Made by a program: the position numbers and the translations under genes. The notes beneath the pieces were generated by a model. The model saw only the letters and a list, made by a program, of their open reading frames with translations. It ran no database searches and was not told where the DNA came from. A stretch of 64,000 nucleotides of DNA from Streptantibioticus rubrisoli (GTDB taxonomy: Bacteria; Actinomycetota; Actinomycetes; Streptomycetales; Streptomycetaceae): NCBI RefSeq assembly GCF_024436055.1, contig NZ_JANFNH010000007.1, positions 62,001 through 126,000 of the forward strand. The letters are read 5' to 3'. Below, in pieces: positions 28,543-38,573 of the stretch (within the stretch, counting starts at the first letter, position 1; each line of letters starts with the position of its first letter).

Positions 28543-29910
28543 TCAGAACAGTTTGCCGGGATTGAGGAGTCCCAGCGGGTCGAAGACCTGCTTGATGCCG
28601 CGTTGCAACTCCACGCCCACCGGGCCGAGTTCGCGGGCCAGCCAGTCCTTCTTCAGCACCCCGACGCCGTGTTCACCGGTGATCGTGCCGCCCAGTTCCA
28701 AGCCGAGCGCCATGATCTCGTCGAAGGACGCCCTCGCCCGCCGGGTGGCGTCGGGTTCGTGGGCGTCGAAGCAGACCACGGGGTGGGTGTTGCCGTCTCC
28801 GGCGTGCGCGCACACCCCGATCACCAGGTCGTACTTCTCGGCGATGGCGGCCACCCCGTCCAGCATCGCCGCCAGTCGCGAGCGCGGTACCGCGACATCG
28901 TCGATCATGGTGGCGCCGGTGATACGCTCCAGCGCGGGCAGCCCCATCCGCCGTGCCTGCAGCAGGAGTTCGGATTCGGCGGGGTCCTCGGCGGGTACCA
29001 CCGTGGTCGCCCCGGCGGCCGTGCACAGTTCGCCGAGCGCGGCCAGGTCGGCCGCCGGGTCGGGGGTGTCGAAGGCGGCCAGCAGCAGCGCCTCGGTGGT
29101 CTGCGGCAGCCCCATCCGCGTCATGTCGTTGACCGCCCGGATGGTGGTGCGGTCCATCAGTTCGAGCAGCGACGGCACGTGTCCGGCCGACATGATCGCG
29201 CAGATCGCCTCGCAGGCGGTGGCGTTCGACGGGAACTCGGCGGCCAGCGCCAACTGCGCCCGCGGCGCGGGCCGCAGCGCCAGCACGGCCTTGACGACGA
29301 TGCCCAAGGTGCCCTCGGAGCCGACGAACAGCCGGGTGAGGTCGTAGCCCGCGACGCCCTTGGCGGTGCGCCGCCCGGTGCGCAGCAACCGCCCGTCGGC
29401 CAGCACGACTTCGAGGCCGAGCACGTACTCGGCGGTGACCCCGTACTTCACGCAGCACAGCCCGCCGGAGCCGGTGCCGATGTTGCCGCCGATGGTGCAC
29501 TGCTCCCAACTCGACGGATCCGGTGGGTAGTACAGGCCGTGCTCGGCGACGGCGCGGGAGAGCACCGCGTTGACCACGCCCGGTTCGACCACCGCGGTGC
29601 GGTTGACGGTGTCGATCTCCAGGACGCGGTCCATCCTGACCAGGGACAGCACGATGCAGCCGTCGCTGGCGTTGGCCGCGCCGGACAGGCCGGTGCGGGC
29701 GCCCTGCGGGACCACCGGGACGCGCAGTTCGGTCGCGGTGCGCATGACGTGCTGCACCTGCTCCACCGTGCGCGGCAGCACGACGACGGCCGGTGCGCCC
29801 GCGTCGCAGAGGCTGGCCATGTCCCGGGCGTACGCGGCGGTGACGTCCGGGTCGGTCATCACCGCGTCGTCCGGGAGGCCGGTGCGCAGCCGTTCCGCAA
29901 GATCCGTCAT
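28543..29910 (-). CDS. FAD-linked oxidase (glycolate/D-lactate dehydrogenase type)
   Basis: A 455-aa flavoprotein. The PP-loop FAD domain has VPVVPQGARTGLSGAANA and the second FAD segment is TIGGNIGTGSGGLCCVKYG. The C-terminal cap carries VCAHAGDGNTHPV and ITGEHGVG, with NPGKLF at the end. This places it in the GlcD/D-2-hydroxyacid dehydrogenase group; substrate unproven. It lacks a fused iron-sulfur subunit. Confidence 0.9.
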   Translation of the reverse strand: MTDLAERLRTGLPDDAVMTDPDVTAAYARDMASLCDAGAPAVVVLPRTVEQVQHVMRTATELRVPVVPQGARTGLSGAANASDGCIVLSLVRMDRVLEIDTVNRTAVVEPGVVNAVLSRAVAEHGLYYPPDPSSWEQCTIGGNIGTGSGGLCCVKYGVTAEYVLGLEVVLADGRLLRTGRRTAKGVAGYDLTRLFVGSEGTLGIVVKAVLALRPAPRAQLALAAEFPSNATACEAICAIMSAGHVPSLLELMDRTTIRAVNDMTRMGLPQTTEALLLAAFDTPDPAADLAALGELCTAAGATTVVPAEDPAESELLLQARRMGLPALERITGATMIDDVAVPRSRLAAMLDGVAAIAEKYDLVIGVCAHAGDGNTHPVVCFDAHEPDATRRARASFDEIMALGLELGGTITGEHGVGVLKKDWLARELGPVGVELQRGIKQVFDPLGLLNPGKLF

Positions 29911-30085
29911 GGACTCAGCGTCCCACCGGGCGGCCGCGTGCGAAAGCACGCGGCCGCTGGCCGGGGTAGGGGTTTTCGGGGGCGTCGCCCCCGGCCCCTT
30001 TTCCGGGGCTGCGCCCTCTGGCCCCCTCGGGGGCCGCGCCCCGAACCCCTCGAGGGTGCGCCCGGGAGGGTTGCTTGCGGGGTGC

Positions 30086-31297
<1,212 letters not shown>

Positions 31298-31331
31298 TCA
31301 ATCTGTACATGATGACCATCGAGGAGGCGCT

Positions 31332-31805
31332 ATGGGCATCGACGCGCTCGACGGGCGGCTGATCAAGCTGCTGGAGCGGGAGCCGAGGATCGGGGTACTG
31401 GAGGCGTCCCGGCAGCTCGGAGTGGCGCGCGGCACGGTCCAGGCGCGGCTGGACCGCCTGCGGGCCAAAGGGGTGATCCGGGGCTTCGGCCCCCAGGTGG
31501 ATCCGGCGGCGCTCGGCTATCCGGTCACCGCCTTCGCCACGCTGGAGATCAAGCAGGGCCAAGGCCCGGATGTGCGGGCTCACTTGGCGGCCGTTCCCGA
31601 GGTGCTGGAGCTGCACACCACCACCGGGGAGGGGGACATGCTGTGCCGACTGGTGGCCCGTTCGAACGCCGACCTCCAACGTGTGATCGACCGGGTCGTG
31701 GGTTTTGATGGCATCGTGCGGGCTTCCACGGCGATCGTCATGGAAAATCCGGTTCCGTACCGGATCATCCCGCTGGTGGAGCAGGCATCGCAGGACGGAA
31801 CGTAG
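31332..31805 (+). CDS. Lrp/AsnC-family regulator
   Basis: A 157-aa regulator. The N-terminal winged helix reads ALDGRLIKLLEREPRIGV and VARGTVQARLDRLRAKGVI; the C-terminal RAM domain has TGEGDMLCRLVARS. GAGGAGG is 5 nt before ATG 31332. It probably controls the divergent hpd in response to an aromatic amino acid. Confidence 0.92.
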   Translation: MGIDALDGRLIKLLEREPRIGVLEASRQLGVARGTVQARLDRLRAKGVIRGFGPQVDPAALGYPVTAFATLEIKQGQGPDVRAHLAAVPEVLELHTTTGEGDMLCRLVARSNADLQRVIDRVVGFDGIVRASTAIVMENPVPYRIIPLVEQASQDGT

Positions 31806-31862
31806 ACGCCCCGTGGACGCCCTCGCGCGGCCGTCAGTACGGTGATTCGTCGGGAGGCCGAC

Positions 31863-32510
31863 GTGGACTTCTGGAGCTTCGTCAGCGACCGGCGTCAGCA
31901 GCTGCTGATGGACACCTACCAGCACGCCAGCGCGGTGTTCCAGTGCATGGTGGTCGCCTCCGTGGTCGGCGTCGGCATCGGCGTGCTGACGTACCGCAAC
32001 GACCGGGCCGGTCGGCTGGCCATCGCCACCACCGTGACGATCATGACCGTGCCGTCGTACGCCCTGCTCGGCCTGCTGATCCCGGTGCTCGGCCTGGGCG
32101 TGCCGCCCACCGTGACGGCGCTGGTGCTCTACGCGCTGCTGCCCATCGTGCGCAACGCCATCGTGGGGCTGCGCGGGGTCGACCCCACCCTGGTGGACGC
32201 CGCCAAGGGCATCGGGATGAGCCGGGCCGCCCAGATCCTGCGGGTCGAACTGCCGCTGGCCTGGCCGTCCATCCTGACCGGTATCCGGGTGGCCACCCAG
32301 ATGCTGATGGGCATCGCGGCCGTCGCCGCCTTCGCCTCGGGACCGGGCCTGGGCAACGATATCTTCACCGGCATCTCCAGCCTGGGCAGTGCCAACGCGC
32401 TCAACCAGGTGCTGGCCGGAACGCTCGGCATCGTCGTACTGGCCCTGCTGTTCGACTTCGCCCTGGTGCTCATCGGACGGCTGACCACTTCGAGGGGGAT
32501 CCGTGGCTGA
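31863..32510 (+). CDS. OpuC-like ABC transporter permease 1
   Basis: A 215-aa membrane permease of the glycine betaine/choline family. The EAA loop is VDPTLVDAAKGIGMSRAAQ, followed by VELPLAWPSILTGIRVA. GTG at 31863 has GGGAGG 5 nt upstream; an earlier GTG at 31842 is less likely. It overlaps the ATPase gene by 8 nt; the five-gene operon permease-ATPase-permease-SBP-SBP is tightly coupled throughout. Confidence 0.9.
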   Translation: MDFWSFVSDRRQQLLMDTYQHASAVFQCMVVASVVGVGIGVLTYRNDRAGRLAIATTVTIMTVPSYALLGLLIPVLGLGVPPTVTALVLYALLPIVRNAIVGLRGVDPTLVDAAKGIGMSRAAQILRVELPLAWPSILTGIRVATQMLMGIAAVAAFASGPGLGNDIFTGISSLGSANALNQVLAGTLGIVVLALLFDFALVLIGRLTTSRGIRG

Positions 32511-33750
32511 CCGGCAGCGGGCCGTCACCGGCGCGGTGATTGAGCTGGACGACCTCACCAAGCACTACCCGGGCAGCCAGCTGCCCGCGGTGGACGGCGT
32601 CAACATGGAGATAGCCGCCGGGGAGACGGTCATCCTGGTCGGCCCGTCCGGCTGCGGCAAGTCCACCACGCTGCGGATGATCAACCGGCTGATCGAGCCC
32701 AGCTCCGGCCGGATCAGGATCGACGGGGAGGACGTCACCGACATCGACCCGGTGCGGCTGCGCCGCCGGATCGGCTACGCCATCCAGTCCTCCGGCCTCT
32801 TCCCGCACATGACGGTCGCGGAGAACATCGCGCAGGTGCCGAGGATGGTCGGCTGGTCCAAGGCCCGGATCAGGGACCGGGTCGAGGAGATGCTGGACCT
32901 GGTCGGACTCGATCCGCGCGAGTTCCACTCGCGCTACCCCCGCCAGCTCTCCGGCGGCCAGCAGCAGCGCGTCGGGGTGGCCAGGGCGCTGGCCGCCGAT
33001 CCGCCGGTGCTGCTGATGGACGAGCCGTTCGGCGCGGTCGACCCGATCACCCGCGACCACCTGCAGGACGAACTGATCAGGCTGCAGCACGAGTTGCACA
33101 AGACGATCGTCTTCGTCACCCATGACTTCGACGAGGCGATCAAACTCGGCGACCGCATCGCGGTGTTGCGCGAGCAGTCGCACATCGCCCAGTTCGACAC
33201 CCCCGAGGCGATCCTCACCAACCCGTCGGACGACTTCGTCTCCGGCTTCGTCGGCGCGGGCGCCGCGCTGAAGAGGCTCAACCTGACCCGGGTGCGCGAT
33301 GTGACGATCGAGGACGTCCCCACCGTCACCATGGACGACCCGCTGCAAGAGATCTTCGACAAGCTGCGCGAACGCGGCGGCAACGAACTGCTGCTGCTCG
33401 ACCGGCGGCGGCGCCCGTACAAGTGGCTGCGGCGCGGCGACCTGATGCGTGCCAAGGGCTCGTTGGCCAGGGCGGGCACGCTGGTCAGCCACCACGTCAC
33501 CCGGGACGCCACGCTGCGCGACGCGCTGGAGGCGGTGCTCACCGACAGCGCGGGCCGGGTGCCGGTCACCGGGCGGCGCGGTGAGTACGTGGGCGTGGTC
33601 GACATGGAGACGCTGCTGAACTCGGTGCACGAGCTGCTGGAGGCCGACCGGATGGCCGCCCTGGAGCACCGGCACGATCTGGAGGAGGCGCGCGCCCACC
33701 AGACCCAGGAGCGGTTGGAGACCGGCTTCGCCGGAGGCGAGCGGCCATGA
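32503..33750 (+). CDS. OpuC-like ABC transporter ATPase with CBS domains
   Basis: A 415-aa ATPase. Walker A GPSGCGKST, signature LSGGQQQR and Walker B LLMDEPFGAVD are intact. Two CBS-type repeats occupy residues 260-385 (ending TGRRGEYVGVVDMETL), which in OpuA-type systems sense ionic strength or a nucleotide. Overlaps both neighbours. Confidence 0.95.
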   Translation: MADRQRAVTGAVIELDDLTKHYPGSQLPAVDGVNMEIAAGETVILVGPSGCGKSTTLRMINRLIEPSSGRIRIDGEDVTDIDPVRLRRRIGYAIQSSGLFPHMTVAENIAQVPRMVGWSKARIRDRVEEMLDLVGLDPREFHSRYPRQLSGGQQQRVGVARALAADPPVLLMDEPFGAVDPITRDHLQDELIRLQHELHKTIVFVTHDFDEAIKLGDRIAVLREQSHIAQFDTPEAILTNPSDDFVSGFVGAGAALKRLNLTRVRDVTIEDVPTVTMDDPLQEIFDKLRERGGNELLLLDRRRRPYKWLRRGDLMRAKGSLARAGTLVSHHVTRDATLRDALEAVLTDSAGRVPVTGRRGEYVGVVDMETLLNSVHELLEADRMAALEHRHDLEEARAHQTQERLETGFAGGERP

Positions 33751-34583
33751 CCGGCGGCCCGGAGAAGTACGAGCGGCTGGCCGAACGGCAGGACCCGGCG
33801 GGCGAGCCGGAGCAACCGCTCGCCTCGGCGCTGCCCGGCACCCCCGGCCGCAGGGTCTCCACCAGGCGGCTGGTGCTCACCCCGGTCGTGATCGCGCTGG
33901 CGCTGGCCGCCACCTATCTGTGGATCAGCAACGTCCGGCTGGACTCCATCGAACGCAACTCGCTCAGTGGCGGCGCGGTCGGCCAGGCGCTGTGGCAACA
34001 GGTCAAACTGGTCGCCTACTCCACCTTCTTCGTGCTGGTGATCGCCATCCCGCTGGGCATCGCGCTCACCCGCAGGCGGTTGCGCGCCGCCGCCCCGTTG
34101 GCCACCGCGGTGGCCAACCTCGGCCAGTCCATCCCGTCCATCGGCCTGCTGGCGCTGCTCACCTTCTGGCTGGGCATCGGACCGCACACCGCGCTGGTCG
34201 GCATGGTGGCGTACGCGGTGCTGCCGGTGCTCAGCAACACCATGAGCGGACTGCGGGCGATCGACCCGAGCCTGGTGGACGCGGCGCGCGGCATCGGGAT
34301 GTCCGGCTGGGGCGTGCTGCGCAAGGTCGAACTGCCGCTGGCGGTACCACTGATCCTCGCCGGGGTGCGCAACGCACTGGTGCTCAACGTGGGCACCGGC
34401 ACGCTCGCCGGGTTCGTCAGCGGCGGCGGTCTGGGCACGATCATCACCAACGGCATCGTCACCCAGCGCACCAGGGTGCTGATCGTGGGCTCGGTGCTCG
34501 CGGTGGCACTGGCGCTGCTGGTGGACTGGCTGGCGGCACTGGCCGAGCTGCGGATGACCCCGCACGGGCTGGAGGCGGGGTGA
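33747..34583 (+). CDS. OpuC-like ABC transporter permease 2
   Basis: A 278-aa permease starting in an ATGA overlap. About 45 hydrophilic residues precede the first helix. The EAA loop is IDPSLVDAARGIGMSGWGV. It pairs with the first permease to form the membrane pore. Confidence 0.92.
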   Translation: MTGGPEKYERLAERQDPAGEPEQPLASALPGTPGRRVSTRRLVLTPVVIALALAATYLWISNVRLDSIERNSLSGGAVGQALWQQVKLVAYSTFFVLVIAIPLGIALTRRRLRAAAPLATAVANLGQSIPSIGLLALLTFWLGIGPHTALVGMVAYAVLPVLSNTMSGLRAIDPSLVDAARGIGMSGWGVLRKVELPLAVPLILAGVRNALVLNVGTGTLAGFVSGGGLGTIITNGIVTQRTRVLIVGSVLAVALALLVDWLAALAELRMTPHGLEAG

Positions 34584-35542
34584 GCCGTGCGCTGTGCGCC
34601 GTACTGGCGCTGCTCGGGGCGCTGTCCGGGTGCGGGCTGCACAGCGGCTCGGACATCGCGGACACCGTGCGGCCGGGTTCGGTGGGCGCCGGAAAGCCGC
34701 TGTCCGGCGCCCAGTTGACGGTGGCCTCCAAACAGGACACCGAGCAGCGCGTCCTGGGCCAGATCACCGGCCTGGTGCTCAAGGCGGCCGGTGCCACGGT
34801 ACGGGACCACACCGGCATCAGCGGCTCGATCGGCGCCCGCCAGTCGATGCTCACCGGCGCGGCGGACGCGATGTACGACTACACCGGCACCGCCTGGATC
34901 ACCTATCTCGGCCACACCGGAACCGTCCCCGACCCACAGGCCCAGTGGCGGGCGGTACGCGACGAGGACGCCCGCAACGGACTGGCCTGGCTGCCCATGG
35001 CGCGGTTGAACAACACCTACGCCTTCGCCGTCAACCGGGCCAACGCCGCGCGCTACCGGCTGCGTTCGCTCTCCGACGTGGCCGCGCTGGCCCGGCGCTC
35101 GCCGTCGGCGCTGACCATCTGCGCGGACAACGAGTTCGCGGTGCGCGACGACGGACTGCCCGGTGTGCTGCGGGCCTACGGCATCTCGGTGCCGAAGTCG
35201 CGGATCATGACGATGGACGCCGGACTGATCTACACCCAGGTCGCGGCGGGCAGTCCATGCCTGATCGGCGACGTGTACGCCACCGACGGCCGGATCGAGG
35301 CGGACCGGCTGACCGTGCTCACCGACGACCGGCACTTCTTCCCCGACTACAACGCGGCCCCGGTCGTCTACGGCCCGACCCTGCGGCGCTATCCCCAACT
35401 CGCCGGGCTGCTCGGCCCGGTGACCGCGAGGCTCACCACCCAGGAGGCGCGCAGGCTCGGCGCCGAGGTCGACGTCCAGGGCAAGGACCCGCGGGAGGTG
35501 GCGAAGTCATGGCTGATCGACCAGGGCTTCCTGCGCCGGTGA
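34580..35542 (+). CDS. Substrate-binding lipoprotein 1 (OpuCC-like)
   Basis: A 320-aa glycine betaine/choline-type binding protein. The signal peptide ends in LSGC (Cys about 18). The N-lobe opens LTVASKQDTEQRVLGQ, and the conserved GAADAMYDYTGTAWITYLG segment follows. The GTGA start overlaps the permease stop. Its SKQDTEQ differs from the usual S(K)NFTEQ and suggests an altered ligand. Confidence 0.9.
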   Translation: MSRALCAVLALLGALSGCGLHSGSDIADTVRPGSVGAGKPLSGAQLTVASKQDTEQRVLGQITGLVLKAAGATVRDHTGISGSIGARQSMLTGAADAMYDYTGTAWITYLGHTGTVPDPQAQWRAVRDEDARNGLAWLPMARLNNTYAFAVNRANAARYRLRSLSDVAALARRSPSALTICADNEFAVRDDGLPGVLRAYGISVPKSRIMTMDAGLIYTQVAAGSPCLIGDVYATDGRIEADRLTVLTDDRHFFPDYNAAPVVYGPTLRRYPQLAGLLGPVTARLTTQEARRLGAEVDVQGKDPREVAKSWLIDQGFLRR

Positions 35543-36522
35543 CCGCGGTACGGGCGGTGGCGCTCGGCGCGGCCCTCGCACTGTGCGGCGCGGCCGTGCT
35601 GTCCGGCTGCGGGCTGAGGAGCGGCCAGGCCATCGCGGATCCCGTGCGGCCCGGTTCGGTCGGTCGGGGCGAACCGCTCAGGGGCGTGACGCTGACCGTC
35701 ACCTCCAAGAACTTCAGCGAACAGATCATCCTCGGCGAGATGATGGGCCTCGCGCTGAAGGCGGCGGGCGCCACCGTCATCGACAAGACCGACATCCAAG
35801 GCTCCGTCGGCGCCCGGCAGGCGGTGCTCAAGGGCACGGCCGACGCGATGTACGAGTACACCGGCACCGCCTGGATCACCTACCTCGGCCACACCAGACC
35901 CATCCCCGACCCACAGGGCCAGTGGCGCGCGGTACGCGACGAGGACGCCCGCAACGGACTGACCTGGCTGCCGCCCGCCACCTTGGACAACACCTACGCG
36001 CTGGCGACGAACCAGGCCAACCAGGAGCGGTACGGCTACTCCAACCTCTCCGAGGTGGCCGCCCTGTCCCGGTCGGACCCGAGCGCGGTCACGCTGTGCG
36101 TCAACAACGAGTTCGACGTGCGCGACGACGGCCTGCCCGGCATGAGCAGGGCGTACCGGATGGACGTCCCGGCCCGGAACGTGCGGGTGATGGACAGCGG
36201 CATCGTCTACACCCAGGTCGCCCAGGGCACCTCCTGCGCGCTGGGCGAGGTGTTCACCACCGACGGCCGGATCCCCGCCAAGCACCTGCGGGTGCTCGAT
36301 GACGACCGGCACTTCTTCCCGAACTACAACGCGGCCCCGGAGATCAACAGCCGTACGCTGCGGGCCCATCCGGCGATCGCCACCGTGCTCGAACCCATCA
36401 CGGCGAAGCTGACCACCGCCAACCAGCAGCAGCTCAACGCCAGGGTGGACGTGGACGGTCAGGACCCGCGCGCGGTCGCCAAGGACTGGCTGGTCCGGGA
36501 GGGGTTCATCAAGTCCGGCTGA
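35509..36522 (+). CDS. Substrate-binding lipoprotein 2 (OpuCC-like)
   Basis: A 337-aa paralogue of the preceding protein, similar along its whole length. It has the canonical LTVTSKNFSEQIILGE opening and GTADAMYEYTGTAWITYLG. Lipobox LSGC follows a hydrophobic signal. ATG 35509 has GGGAGG about 10 nt upstream; a GTG at 35539 overlapping the previous stop (GTGA) is an alternative. This copy looks like the standard binding protein. Confidence 0.9.
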   Translation: MADRPGLPAPVTAVRAVALGAALALCGAAVLSGCGLRSGQAIADPVRPGSVGRGEPLRGVTLTVTSKNFSEQIILGEMMGLALKAAGATVIDKTDIQGSVGARQAVLKGTADAMYEYTGTAWITYLGHTRPIPDPQGQWRAVRDEDARNGLTWLPPATLDNTYALATNQANQERYGYSNLSEVAALSRSDPSAVTLCVNNEFDVRDDGLPGMSRAYRMDVPARNVRVMDSGIVYTQVAQGTSCALGEVFTTDGRIPAKHLRVLDDDRHFFPNYNAAPEINSRTLRAHPAIATVLEPITAKLTTANQQQLNARVDVDGQDPRAVAKDWLVREGFIKSG

Positions 36523-36525
36523 ACA

Positions 36526-37323
36526 TCAGCAACTCGGCAGCGGCGCGCCGGAGCGCAGCGCGGCCAGGGAGTTCAACGCGTCGCCCAAGGTGCTGACCGG
36601 GATCAGCCGCATGCCACCGGGCAGTTCCGCCTTGGCGTCGGAGCACTCGTCCCTGGGGGTGAGGAAGACGGAGGCGCCGTCCCGCTTGGCGGCCTGCTCC
36701 TTGAGCGCCACACCGCCGACCGCGCCGACCGTGCCGTCCTGGTCGATGGTTCCGGTACCGGCGATGGTGCGGCCACCGGTGAGGTCGTTGCCCCTGCCGT
36801 CGCCCTGGACCCGGTCGATGATCCCGAGGGTGAACATCAGTCCGGCGCTGGGGCCGCCCACGTCCGCGAGCTTGAGGTCCACCTTCACCTGCGAGGGCGA
36901 CAGTCCCATGTGCTTCAGGGCGGCGGCGGTGGCCGCCTGCTGGGACTGCTTCATCTCGTTGAGGTTCTGCTGGGTGACCTGCTGGACGCTGCCGCCGCCC
37001 GGGTAGACGGCGCTGCGCGGCATCACCGCCTGGCTCCGGGACCACCACGCCGTCCACACGTCGGTGAAGTGCACGTCCGCGTTGGGCCCGGTGGCGACGA
37101 TGGTGACCATCCGCAGCTGGCCGCTGGTGGGGCGGACCTTGGTTCCGGAGACGCTGATCACCTGCTGTCCGTTGTTCGCGCCGAGGACGTTGGCGGTCAT
37201 GCCCGGGTAGGCGATCGTGATCGGCAGCGGGGCGAACAGTGCCACCGCGAGCAGCGCGACGACGACGGCGGAGCAGACGGCTAGGATCCTGGCGCGAGAA
37301 GACACACTGGCATTACACAGCAT
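36526..37323 (-). CDS. YlbL-like membrane-anchored PDZ/Lon-type protease
   Basis: A 265-aa protein with an N-terminal membrane anchor (ILAVCSAVVVALLAVALFAP), a degenerate PDZ region and a C-terminal S16 (Lon) domain. The catalytic Ser is in DVGGPSAGLMFTLG and Lys in VALKEQAAKRDGA. Such proteases act outside the membrane in Bacillus and actinobacteria. The gene ends 3 nt after the ABC operon in opposite orientation. ATG 37323 preferred over GTG 37356. Confidence 0.87.
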   Translation of the reverse strand: MLCNASVSSRARILAVCSAVVVALLAVALFAPLPITIAYPGMTANVLGANNGQQVISVSGTKVRPTSGQLRMVTIVATGPNADVHFTDVWTAWWSRSQAVMPRSAVYPGGGSVQQVTQQNLNEMKQSQQAATAAALKHMGLSPSQVKVDLKLADVGGPSAGLMFTLGIIDRVQGDGRGNDLTGGRTIAGTGTIDQDGTVGAVGGVALKEQAAKRDGASVFLTPRDECSDAKAELPGGMRLIPVSTLGDALNSLAALRSGAPLPSC

Positions 37324-37417
37324 TTCCCGGGGGACGACCCCCGTACCCCCAGCCACGCTCGCTTACCGGCACCAGACCGTCACCGCAGGTTCGCAAGCGC
37401 CTCCGGCGCCACGGTGG

Positions 37418-38122
37418 CTACCGCAGTGCCTCCGCGACCTCCCGTGCCGCGGCCACCACGCGCTGGCCCACCCGTTCCGGGACGGACTCCGCGAGCATCA
37501 CCACGCCGACGCTGCCCTCGATGCCGGTGACGCCGAGCAGTGGCGCGGCGGCACCGCTGGCGCCCGCCTCAAGCTCGCTGTGGGTGAGGACGTAGCCGGG
37601 CGCTCCGTTGAGTTCCGCCTGCGGGACCGGACCACCGGCGCCCGCGGCGGCGGGGACGGCGGGGCGGGACGCGTTCCACAGGCGGCCCTCCAGGATCGCC
37701 TTGCCCGCCGCGCCACGGTCCAGCGCGTGGCGGAAGCCGGTGCGGTAGGCGACGTGGTAGTCGGTCCAGCTGGGCTCCACCACGGCGACGGCGAGCGCCT
37801 CGTTGCCGTCCACCAGCGTCAGGTGCGCGGTCGCGCCGATGTCCTCGGCGAGCGAGCGCAGCGCGGGCAGCGCGGCCTCGCGCAGCAGCGGATGCACCTG
37901 GTGGGCCAGCCGCAGCACGCCCAGCCCGACCCTGGCGCGACCGCCCAGGTCGCGGCGCACCAGGGCGTGCTGTTCCAGCGTGGCGAGCAGCCGGTACACC
38001 ACGGTGCGGTTCACGCCGAGCTTCGCCGCGAGTTCGGTGACGGTGAGCCCGTGATCGGTGTCGGCCAGCAGTTTGAGGACCCGCAGTCCCCGGTCGAGCG
38101 TCTGTGAGGTCTCCGTGGTCAC
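37418..38122 (-). CDS. IclR-family transcriptional regulator
   Basis: A 234-aa regulator. The N-terminal winged helix has LTVTELAAKLGVNRTVVYRLLATLEQHAL and the C-terminal effector domain has GFRHALDRGAAGKAIL and GYVLTHSELEAGASGAAAPL. GTG 38122 has GGAGGGG upstream. No obvious target is adjacent, so its regulon is unknown. Confidence 0.9.
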   Translation of the reverse strand: MTTETSQTLDRGLRVLKLLADTDHGLTVTELAAKLGVNRTVVYRLLATLEQHALVRRDLGGRARVGLGVLRLAHQVHPLLREAALPALRSLAEDIGATAHLTLVDGNEALAVAVVEPSWTDYHVAYRTGFRHALDRGAAGKAILEGRLWNASRPAVPAAAGAGGPVPQAELNGAPGYVLTHSELEAGASGAAAPLLGVTGIEGSVGVVMLAESVPERVGQRVVAAAREVAEALR

Positions 38123-38253
38123 GACGCCCCCTCCTCAGGTGAGTGGCGGCCGGGCGCGGTGGACCGCTGCCGACAGCGCGGCAGCGCGCGCAGAGGCCGC
38201 CGGTCGCGTGGTACCCGGCTGCGCTCCGCGGCGGCGTTGCCACGGCGCGTGCG

Positions 38254-38285
38254 TGAGCGGGACAGTAGCTTTACTGTCCCGCTCA
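38254..38285. terminator. Strong hairpin with 14-bp arms
   Basis: TGAGCGGGACAGTA-GCTT-TACTGTCCCGCTCA is a perfect inverted repeat. It may act as a bidirectional terminator for the convergent-side transcripts, although no T tail is present. Confidence 0.6.
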
Positions 38286-38330
38286 GCGGAAGAGTCCGTC
38301 CAGAATCCGGGCAGATACCTTTACTTTCTC

Positions 38331-38560
38331 TTGGGGGCTCCGCCCCCAAACCCCCGGGCGAGCTCGGGGGCTGCGCCCCCCAAGCCCCGGACGGGCCGCG
38401 CCCCGGACTTCGGGGGCTTCGCCCCCCCTTGGGCTGCGGCCCAGCCCCGGGCCAGCTTGGGGCTGCGCCCTCGCCCCTTGGGGCCGCGCCCCACACCCGG
38501 GCGAGGTTGGGGCTGCGGCCCCAAACCCCGGACGGGCTGCGGCCCCGCTCTCCTGCTGTG
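38331..38560. repeat. Array of GGGGCTGCGCCCC-type dyads
   Basis: About eight short dyads of the form GGGGC-(T/C)NCG-GCCCC are spaced by CAAACCCCGGACGGG-like links. A similar shorter tract lies at 29970-30060. These are common Streptomyces intergenic repeats. Confidence 0.75.
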
Positions 38561-38573
38561 GCGGCCGTTGTGG

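Larger units (their letters stand above)
38123..38573. other. Non-coding, GC-repeat-rich region
   Basis: A 451-nt stretch without a credible gene. It contains the hairpin at 38254-38285 and the dense GGGGC/GCCCC repeat tract at 38331-38560. Confidence 0.7.
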
